From positions 62,001-126,000 of the forward strand of contig NZ_JAMXMB010000032.1 of the NCBI RefSeq assembly GCF_024055635.1: a DNA stretch of 64,000 bases. Direction: 5' to 3'. A program made the translations under genes and the position numbers. Below, piece by piece: positions 58,230-64,000 of this stretch. Positions within the stretch are counted from its first letter, which is position 1; each line of letters starts with the position of its first letter. This stretch comes from Microbacterium yannicii. Lineage in GTDB: Bacteria; Actinomycetota; Actinomycetes; Actinomycetales; Microbacteriaceae. Below the pieces are notes generated by a model. It saw only the letters and a program-made list of their open reading frames with translations, had not been told where the DNA came from and searched no databases.

Positions 58230-59219
58230 GTGGAGATCGCAACCTCGCAGCTGCCGAGGATCGTGCGGCTGGCCCTGATCGGGGTCGCAACCGCGTTCGC
58301 CTGGATCGTCGTCTCGCTGGTCCTCGGCCTCGGCCATGGGCAGGCGCATGCCGACGAGACCGATGACGGCGGAGTGCTCGGGGGTGCCCTCGGTGCCGTG
58401 ACCTCGCTGGTCGACACGACCGCGACGACCGTCACCACCACCGTCTCGACCGTGACCACGGGCGTCACCGAGGCCGTCAACACCGTGGTCGCCACGGCTC
58501 CCGCGCCGGTCCAGCAGCCCGTGAGCCAGGTGGTGCAGACCGTCGGCACCGTCGTCACGAACGTCACCCAGCCGGTTTCCGACGTCGTCTCCGGCGGCGT
58601 CGTGGGCGGCATCACGCAGCCCGTCGTCGACCTCGTGACCGAGGTCCCGGTCGTGGGCGGCATCGTCTCCGGCATCGGCCTCGACGACGCGGTGAACGAC
58701 CTCGGCGGCACCGTCGACGACACGCTGACCGGCGTCGTCGGCGCGGTCGACGAGACCGGCGCGACGATCGGGCTCCCGCCTGCGGGCGGCATCGGCGAGG
58801 TGCCCTCACTTCCCGGCATCATCGACATTCCCGGCGGTCCCGTGTTCGCGGGCCTCGCGGGCGATGCCGCGGCGTCGACCAGCAAGCTCGCCGCGCTGAC
58901 GGATGCCGCATCCGCCCTCTTCTCGACCACTGCCGCATCGGTCGGCGGCTGGGCCGCGGCATCCGTGTCGCACGCTGCCGCTGCCGCCACGGTCGTGGTC
59001 TCGTCCGCCGCGCTGGCCGTGAGCGGACCCTTCAACTCTGCCGGCGGACTCTCTCTGCCGACTTCTTCCGCGGGACCCGGTGGTGCGGGTCTCGGCGTCT
59101 GGGCGCTTGCTGCCCTCCTCCCGTTCGCCGCACACCGTGCCTGGGTGCGTCGAGCCGGGCCTGGAGACGAGCACGCGCCCCCGGCGCCCGTCGGCTCCAC
59201 CGACGTCTCCCCCGACTGA
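58230..59219 (+). CDS. Exported Val/Thr-rich repetitive protein with C-terminal membrane anchor
   Basis: A 329-residue protein. Signal or anchor helix at about 10-38 (LALIGVATAFAWIVVSLVLGLG), then alanine. Residues 55-125 are a Val/Thr-rich repetitive stretch (TTATTVTTTVSTVTTGVTEAV). Gly/Val-rich coils follow, then an Ala-rich helix (about 205-255) and a C-terminal hydrophobic helix followed by RAWVRRAG. No exact LPxTG or LAxTG is seen before that helix (LSLPTSSAG is the nearest). It stands directly before the LATTG protein and shares its style. Function unknown; probably cell-surface. Confidence 0.7.
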   Translation: MEIATSQLPRIVRLALIGVATAFAWIVVSLVLGLGHGQAHADETDDGGVLGGALGAVTSLVDTTATTVTTTVSTVTTGVTEAVNTVVATAPAPVQQPVSQVVQTVGTVVTNVTQPVSDVVSGGVVGGITQPVVDLVTEVPVVGGIVSGIGLDDAVNDLGGTVDDTLTGVVGAVDETGATIGLPPAGGIGEVPSLPGIIDIPGGPVFAGLAGDAAASTSKLAALTDAASALFSTTAASVGGWAAASVSHAAAAATVVVSSAALAVSGPFNSAGGLSLPTSSAGPGGAGLGVWALAALLPFAAHRAWVRRAGPGDEHAPPAPVGSTDVSPD

Positions 59220-59353
59220 TCGGCATCTCGCCGCCCTGCTCACCCGAGCTCGTGCGGCAGAGGAACCAGCGCGCCCTCACGCGCTGAGCAGCGCCTCCTG
59301 CGTCCTCTCATGGGCGCGCGCTGCGAACCGATCAATCCGCAAAGGGGAACACC

Positions 59354-60967
59354 ATGCGTACTTTCTACAAGCGCGCCCTCTTGGGCACGCTACTCGCCGG
59401 CGGCATCACGCTACTCGGCGCGACGGTCGCGAACGCGGCCGAGCCTCCTACCGATCCGGGACTGATCTCGTCGGTGGTGGCCGACAACGGCCTGGTCGAC
59501 TCACTCGTCGGCGATGCCATCGTCGAGCCGCTCCTGGGGGATGACGGCGCTGCCGCTCCCGTCACAGACGCGGTCGCCGCCGTGGTGGACGACGTGACCG
59601 GTACGACAGCCGGCACCACCGTCGTCGATGCGCTGGTCGGCGACGACAGCGCGCTGGATGACGTCGTCGGAGACGGGGCGCTGGTCGAAGGCGGCACCGT
59701 CGGAAACGTCGCGTCCAATGTCGACGCCGTTCTCGACGACGTCGCTGCGGGTGACGCGGACGCCGCCGTGGCGGACCTCGGCACCACGGTCCAGGACCTC
59801 GGCTCGGACGTCGGTCAGACGGTCACCGATGCCGCTGCCAACACGGATGAGCAGGTCATCAACGGCATCGTGGGCGGCGTCGTCACCGACGCGGTCGACG
59901 TGCTGGACGGCGTCGGCGACGGCGACGATCCGCTCGCCGGGGTGGACGACCTCATCCAGAACCTGGGCGACAACACGGCCGACGCGACCGACACGACCGG
60001 GCTGCTCGAGGACGCTCTCCAGACGACGCTCGAGGGCGGACCCACCTCGACGCCGGCAACGCCGGTCGACGATGCCGACGGCCTGCTGACGGGTCTGACG
60101 GAGAACGAGGGTCTGGTCGACGACCTTCTGGGCGACAGCGTGCTCGACCCGATCCTCGGCGACAGCGGAGCGCTCGAGCCGGTCACGGATGCGGTCGGCG
60201 ACCTCATCGACGGCGCAACCGGCACCACCGCCGGTACCACCATCCTCGACGGTCTGCTCGGCGCGGACTCGGGCCTCAACGACGTCGTCGGCGACGGCAT
60301 CCTCGTCGAGGGCGGCCTCGTGGGCAACCTCGTCGACAACGCGGACAACACCGTGGATGACCTGCTCGACGGCGACATCGACAGCGTGATCGACGATCTC
60401 GGCACCACCGTCGCTGACCTCGGCGGCGACCTCGGCACCACCGTGACCAACGCGACCGAGAACACCGCCGACCAGGTGCTGGACGGTCTCGTGACGGACG
60501 CGCTCACCGACGCCGGCAACGTCGTCGAGGAGCTGCTGAACGGCGGCGATGTGCTCGGCGCCGTCTCGGACACCGTGCAGAACGTGGGTGACAACGTGGC
60601 GGATGCATCGGACAGCACCGGCCTCGTGGATGACCTGCTCACCGACCTTCTCGGTGACACCGACGCCGTCGTCCCGACGGACCCGACGGACCCGACGGAC
60701 CCGACGGACCCGACCGACCCGACGGACCCGACCGACCCGACCGACCCGACGAACCCGACGAACCCCACCAACCCGGGGGACAACGGGACGCCCGGTGACG
60801 ACGGCTCTGCGACGGTCGTCGGCGCGGCAGCATCGGCCATCTCGGCCGGTGAGGCCACCCAGCTCGCCACGACAGGAGGAGCGGGCGCGATGCCGTTCCT
60901 GCTGCTGGCGCTCTCGCTGCTCGCAGCGGGCGCCATCGCGCGCGTGTCGCGGCGACGCTCCGCGTGA
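59354..60967 (+). CDS. Surface protein with duplicated Asp/Val-rich domain and LATTG sorting signal
   Basis: A 537-residue acidic protein. Signal peptide 1-29 (ends VANAA). Residues 41-222 and 247-431 are two copies of a 185-residue domain (NxGLVDxLxGD, GDxGAxxPVTDAV, GTTAGTT, VVGDGxLVEGG, DLGTTVxDLG, QNxGDNxADA). A PTD-repeat spacer runs 441-474. The C-terminus is LATTG (504-508), hydrophobic helix and SRRRSA, a class-E-sortase (LAxTG) sorting signal. It is therefore probably attached to peptidoglycan and projects by the spacer. The domain is not recognised. ATG with AAAGGGGA upstream; hairpins follow. Confidence 0.8.
   Translation: MRTFYKRALLGTLLAGGITLLGATVANAAEPPTDPGLISSVVADNGLVDSLVGDAIVEPLLGDDGAAAPVTDAVAAVVDDVTGTTAGTTVVDALVGDDSALDDVVGDGALVEGGTVGNVASNVDAVLDDVAAGDADAAVADLGTTVQDLGSDVGQTVTDAAANTDEQVINGIVGGVVTDAVDVLDGVGDGDDPLAGVDDLIQNLGDNTADATDTTGLLEDALQTTLEGGPTSTPATPVDDADGLLTGLTENEGLVDDLLGDSVLDPILGDSGALEPVTDAVGDLIDGATGTTAGTTILDGLLGADSGLNDVVGDGILVEGGLVGNLVDNADNTVDDLLDGDIDSVIDDLGTTVADLGGDLGTTVTNATENTADQVLDGLVTDALTDAGNVVEELLNGGDVLGAVSDTVQNVGDNVADASDSTGLVDDLLTDLLGDTDAVVPTDPTDPTDPTDPTDPTDPTDPTDPTNPTNPTNPGDNGTPGDDGSATVVGAAASAISAGEATQLATTGGAGAMPFLLLALSLLAAGAIARVSRRRSA
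60674..60775. repeat. Tandem PTD/PTN-coding repeat
   Basis: A 9-bp unit (ccgacggac and variants) repeated about eleven times, encoding (PTD)n then PTN, the wall-spanning spacer of the preceding surface protein. Confidence 0.9.
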
Positions 60968-61299
60968 GTCGACGGGGCAAGTCGACGTTCCCCAGGCGCC
61001 CCTCGCCCCGACCCGCGTGAGCACCGCGGGAGGGCCGTCCCCAGCGGCCCTCCCGCCCCAGAACCGCCCCCGATCGCGAGAGCCGGCTCTTGCCTGGAAC
61101 GGCCTTGCGATCGGGGGTGCACGACCCATCTCCGCCCGCCGCGTGCGGCCACGCCTGGATCCGGGTGCGGCGGGCGGGGGTGGCAGGCGGATGCCGCGAC
61201 CCGGGGGGCTCGCGGCATCCGCTTCGTGCTGCCTCCGCGCGGCGCGCAGCCACCGGCCGCCGGATTGCGCACGCATCGACCACTCGCCAGAGTAGGGAG
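60968..61299. other. Gene-free stretch with three consecutive inverted repeats
   Basis: Three hairpins: 61026-61056 (gcgggagggccg / cggccctcccgc), 61067-61117 (cccccgatcgc / gcgatcggggg) and 61187-61222 (gcggatgccgcg / cgcggcatccgc). The first is placed to terminate the surface-protein gene. No ORF with coding bias. Confidence 0.65.
61026..61056 (+). terminator. Terminator of the LATTG surface-protein gene
   Basis: Perfect 12-bp arms with a 7-nt loop, 58 bp after the stop codon. No T-run, as is common in this window. Confidence 0.6.
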
Positions 61300-62574
61300 A
61301 TGCCGGTTCCCGAGTCCTACCTCCTCACTCCCGTCGGCCACGAGCGCCTCGACGACGTCGTGCGTCTCGACGTGTGGGCATTCCCGACCGAGCGCTCGGT
61401 CGAGGCGCTGCGCGACCTGCCGAGCCCCCTCAGCTGGGACCGCACCTACGGCGTCTCACCGGTCGGTGACGACGAGCTGCTGGCCGGCTTCCACGGTGCT
61501 TACCCGCTACGGGCCTACCCGGTTCCCGGCGCGGAGGTGGCGTGCGGCTGGCTGACATGGGTCGGCGTGCATCCCGGCCACCGTCGCCGGGGCATCCTGC
61601 GCAGCATGATCGAGCATCACTTCGCCGACTGCCTCGCGCACGGCGAGACCATCTCAGGCCTGATGGCCGCGGAGACGCCCATCTACGGCCGCTTCGGCTA
61701 CGGCATGGCCTCCACGCAGGTGAGCCTGACGATTCCGCGCGGCGCCGCGCTTCGGCCGGTGCCCGGCACGGCCGGTCTTGAGGTCGCCCTTGAGGAGTGG
61801 GATGCCGCTGCGCACGGCGACGTCGTCGCCGCACTGCACCGCGACTACGCGCGGCTGCCGGTGGGCCTGGGGCGTCCCGGCTGGGCGACCCGCGAGACGC
61901 CGGAGCAACGCACAGCGCGCGAGGCCGACCCCGCGCCGTTCCGCGGCGGCAAGGAGTCGCTGCGGCTGCTGCTCGTGCGCGACGAGCATGACACCGTGCT
62001 CGCCTACGCGACCTTCCGCCGCACGATGTCGTGGGAACGCGCCGGCGCCGAGGGCACCGTGCACGTGCGCGAGGCCGTGGCGCTGAGTGCTGCCGCCGCG
62101 CACCGCATGTGGTCGGTGCTGCTGGACCTCGACCTGACGACGCGCGTACAGGTCCCGAATCTGCCCGTCGACGACCCGATCGTGTCGCTGCTCGTCGATG
62201 TGCGCGGCGCCGCACCGGACTACCAGGACAACAGCTGGATCCGCATCGTCGACCTGCCCGGCGCGCTGGCGCGGCGCATGTACGCGGGCGCGGTCGACGT
62301 CGTGCTCGAGGTGACCGACGCGATGCTGCCCGCCAACGCGGGCCGCTGGCGTGTGCGCGCCGGCGCCTGGCAGCAGGCCGACGTGGTGCGCACCGACGAC
62401 GAGCCCCACCTCGTGCTCGATGTCCGCGAGCTCGGTGCCGCGCACCTCGGTTCGGTGTCGCTCGCCTCGCTCGCGCAGGCGGGCCTCATCGAGGTGCGTT
62501 CGCCGGAGGCCCTGCGGTCCGCGTCGGTCGCGTGGTCGTGGCCGGTCGCCGCGGGGGCGAACTGGGTCTTCTGA
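61300..62574 (+). CDS. Eis-like GNAT acetyltransferase
   Basis: A 424-residue protein with the three-part Eis architecture: N-terminal GNAT (about 1-150, acetyl-CoA loop VGVHPGHRRRGILRSMI), a second degenerate GNAT (about 160-300) and an SCP-2-like C-terminal domain ending WVF, whose carboxylate is catalytic in Eis. Mycobacterial relatives acetylate aminoglycosides and host proteins, but the family is broad, so no resistance role is claimed. ATG 61300 has TAGGGAG directly before it. Confidence 0.88.
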   Translation: MPVPESYLLTPVGHERLDDVVRLDVWAFPTERSVEALRDLPSPLSWDRTYGVSPVGDDELLAGFHGAYPLRAYPVPGAEVACGWLTWVGVHPGHRRRGILRSMIEHHFADCLAHGETISGLMAAETPIYGRFGYGMASTQVSLTIPRGAALRPVPGTAGLEVALEEWDAAAHGDVVAALHRDYARLPVGLGRPGWATRETPEQRTAREADPAPFRGGKESLRLLLVRDEHDTVLAYATFRRTMSWERAGAEGTVHVREAVALSAAAAHRMWSVLLDLDLTTRVQVPNLPVDDPIVSLLVDVRGAAPDYQDNSWIRIVDLPGALARRMYAGAVDVVLEVTDAMLPANAGRWRVRAGAWQQADVVRTDDEPHLVLDVRELGAAHLGSVSLASLAQAGLIEVRSPEALRSASVAWSWPVAAGANWVF

Positions 62575-62609
62575 CCCTCAGCGCCGGAATGACGGACGCC
62601 GGAAACGCC

Positions 62610-62656
62610 GGATGCCGCGGGCCAGTGCTCGTGAAGAGCACCGGTCCGCGGCATCC
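62610..62656. terminator. Bidirectional terminator between the Eis-like gene and rplI
   Basis: Arms ggatgccgcgg (62610-62620) and ccgcggcatcc (62646-62656), with inner tgctc/gagca pairing. It lies between convergent genes. Confidence 0.75.
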
Positions 62657-62657
62657 T

Positions 62658-62680
62658 GGTTCGACAGGCTCACCAACCGG
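62658..62680. repeat. Dispersed repeat copy beside rplI
   Basis: ggttcgacaggctcaccaac plus cgg, a variant of the TTCGACAAGCTCAGGGACC family, 11 bp from the rplI stop codon. Confidence 0.6.
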
Positions 62681-62691
62681 TGAGCGTCGTA

Positions 62692-63144
62692 TTACTTGGC
62701 GGCGACCACCTGAAGGGTGATCACGGCGGTGAGGTCATCACGCAGGCGGATCGTCGCCTCGTGCTCGCCCACCGACTTGATCGGGGTGGTGATGTGGATC
62801 TTGCGCTTGTCCAGGTCGCCGAGGCCGGCGGCCTTCACCGCGTTCGCGACGTCGACCGTCTTGACCGCACCGAACAGGCGACCCTCGGCGCCGGCCTTGA
62901 CCGACAGCTTGACCTTGTTGGTCTCGAGGGTGTTCTTGAGGGCCACGGCCTCTTCGTGGTCGTGGATCGCGCGCGACTCGCGGGCGGCGCGGATCGACGC
63001 CACCTGCTTCTCGCCACCGCGGGTCCAGGCCACAGCGAAGCCCTGGGGGATGAGGTAGTTGCGGGCGAACCCGTTCTTGACCTCGACAACGTCTCCGGCG
63101 CTTCCGAGCCCGGCGACCTCATTCGTGAGAATCAGCTTTGCCAT
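62692..63144 (-). CDS. rplI: 50S ribosomal protein L9
   Basis: A 150-residue L9: N-terminal domain [37 protein letters not shown], long connecting helix, C-terminal RNA-binding domain ending [11 protein letters not shown] with AAGGAGC upstream. It follows rpsR by 11 bp and is last of the ssb-rpsR-rplI operon. Confidence 0.97.
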   Translation of the reverse strand: MAKLILTNEVAGLGSAGDVVEVKNGFARNYLIPQGFAVAWTRGGEKQVASIRAARESRAIHDHEEAVALKNTLETNKVKLSVKAGAEGRLFGAVKTVDVANAVKAAGLGDLDKRKIHITTPIKSVGEHEATIRLRDDLTAVITLQVVAAK

Positions 63145-63154
63145 TGGGTGCTCC

Positions 63155-63409
63155 TTAGCGGCCAGCGCCGGCGTAAGGCAGGAGCGCCATTTCGCGCGCG
63201 TTCTTGATCGCCTTGGCGATCAGACGCTGCTCCTGCACCGAGACACCGGTGATACGACGGGCGCGGATCTTGCCACGCTCCGAGATGAACTTGCGAAGAG
63301 TCGCGACGTCCTTGTAGTCGATGAGACCGACACGGATCGCCTTCGCGGGGGCCGCGTTCTTCGCGCCCTTCCGCGGCTTCCGGCGATCGCCGGTTGCCTT
63401 TCCAGCCAT
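63155..63409 (-). CDS. rpsR: 30S ribosomal protein S18
   Basis: An 84-residue S18: basic N-terminus ([18 protein letters not shown]), then [29 protein letters not shown] and [19 protein letters not shown]. No cysteines, so it is the zinc-free form. ATG with TAAGGAA upstream. Between ssb and rplI in the usual order. Confidence 0.97.
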   Translation of the reverse strand: MAGKATGDRRKPRKGAKNAAPAKAIRVGLIDYKDVATLRKFISERGKIRARRITGVSVQEQRLIAKAIKNAREMALLPYAGAGR

Positions 63410-63481
63410 GGTGGTTCCTTACGTTTCCTTGATCGGATGCCTCGTGCCGAGGCATCCGGAATCTGCTTCTGAGATCGACCC

Positions 63482-64000
63482 TTAGAAGGGGGTGTCGTCG
63501 CCGTAGGCGCCGGGAGCAGCCCAGGCGTCGCCGCCTGCAGCGCCACCGGTCGAGCCGGGCGTCGACCACGGCTCGTCGGCGACCTGAGCCGGGCGAGCCT
63601 GACCGCCACCGCCACCGCCACCGAAGCTGCCGCCGCCGCTCGAGCCGCCCGCAGCGCGGGTGACCTGTGCGGTCGCGTAGCGCAGCGACGGGCCGATCTC
63701 GTCGACCTCGAGCTCGATCGCGGTGCGGTTGTTGCCCTCGCGGTCCTGGTAGCTGCGCTGCTTGAGGCGGCCGGTCGCGATGACCCGCATGCCCTTGGTC
63801 AGCGAGCCGGCCACGTGCTCGGCGAACTCGCGCCACACGCTCGCGCGGAGGAACAGCGCTTCGCCGTCCTTCCACTCGTTCGCCTGACGGTCGAAGTTGC
63901 GCGGCGTCGACGCGATCGTGAAGTTCGCGACGGGGAGGCCGTTCTGCGTGTACCGCAGTTCGGGATCAGCCGTGAGGTTTCCCACGACGGTGATGATCGT
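63482..64000 (-). CDS. ssb: Single-stranded DNA-binding protein, start outside the window
   Basis: The 172 codons present (the last is the stop) lack only the first residues; the frame runs open to the window edge as [15 protein letters not shown]. The OB-fold contains [36 protein letters not shown] and [16 protein letters not shown]. The tail is Gly-rich and ends DDTPF, the acidic tip that binds partner proteins. Following genes rpsR and rplI form the expected operon; rpsF probably lies just outside. Confidence 0.95.
   Translation of the reverse strand, partial: TIITVVGNLTADPELRYTQNGLPVANFTIASTPRNFDRQANEWKDGEALFLRASVWREFAEHVAGSLTKGMRVIATGRLKQRSYQDREGNNRTAIELEVDEIGPSLRYATAQVTRAAGGSSGGGSFGGGGGGGQARPAQVADEPWSTPGSTGGAAGGDAWAAPGAYGDDTPF

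Noticed and set aside
61300..62574. Aminoglycoside resistance gene
   Set aside because: Eis architecture alone does not show drug acetylation; most homologues have unknown substrates.
62658..62680. T-loop of a tRNA (ggttcgacagg)
   Set aside because: No acceptor stem or anticodon arm around it; it is a dispersed-repeat copy.

Overview
The window is a chromosomal segment of a high-GC Gram-positive bacterium. It most resembles Microbacteriaceae, probably Microbacterium. The basis is very high GC, the recurrent ggatgccgc/gcggcatcc word, many GTG starts, the dnaB / rplI-rpsR-ssb and rpmB-rpmG-rpsN blocks, a SCO7613-like giant membrane protein, branched-chain 2-oxoacid dehydrogenase genes and class-E-type (LAxTG) cell-wall sorting. 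This is inference from the sequence alone. I see no tRNA, rRNA, insertion sequence, prophage or CRISPR array.

Layout. 1-2.7 kb: tail of an unknown gene, an esterase, and a DUF1048-like gene divergent from a TetR regulator with two copies of a 17-bp operator. 2.7-3.5 kb: rpmB-rpmG-rpsN, all cysteine-poor (zinc-independent type). 3.9-9.2 kb: a 1781-residue zinc-ribbon multi-spanning membrane protein. 9.2-11.6 kb: 3-methyladenine glycosylase and a DHA2-type drug exporter. 11.7-18.3 kb: a tightly packed minus-strand zinc regulon, znuA-znuC-znuB-zur-permease-TIGR03943-surface propeller protein, with a Zur-type palindrome over the -35 element of znuA. 19.97-24.9 kb: an aminotransferase-E1alpha-E1beta-E2 operon. 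25-30 kb: a holin-like membrane protein, a WXG100-like protein with a lipase-like partner, and a secreted NucH/ExeM nuclease. 30-43 kb: tyrosine phosphatase, purB, small membrane proteins, a PLP decarboxylase, hydrolases, CsbD, LysR/DJ-1 and TOPRIM genes. 43-48.6 kb: a frameshifted MATE exporter gene, then a TetR gene divergent from a nucleobase transporter-amidohydrolase pair, with two abutting operators between them. 48.7-56.2 kb: an exporter, amidohydrolase, RibD-like, GNAT, LysM and MerR-controlled SDR/esterase genes. 56.2-64 kb: dnaB with a DnaA-box-like cluster upstream, two Val/Thr/Asp-rich exported proteins (one with an LATTG sorting signal), an Eis-like acetyltransferase, and rplI-rpsR-ssb (ssb cut by the window edge).

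Two themes cross the window. First, many genes start 6-7 nt after a TANNNT hexamer with no ribosome-binding site, so they are probably leaderless. Second, several families of short palindromic or dispersed repeats sit between genes, abut stop codons and in two cases have entered coding sequence: an alternating 18-bp array forming the N-terminus of the dehydrogenase E1beta, and an 87-bp in-frame palindrome inside the TIGR03943 gene.
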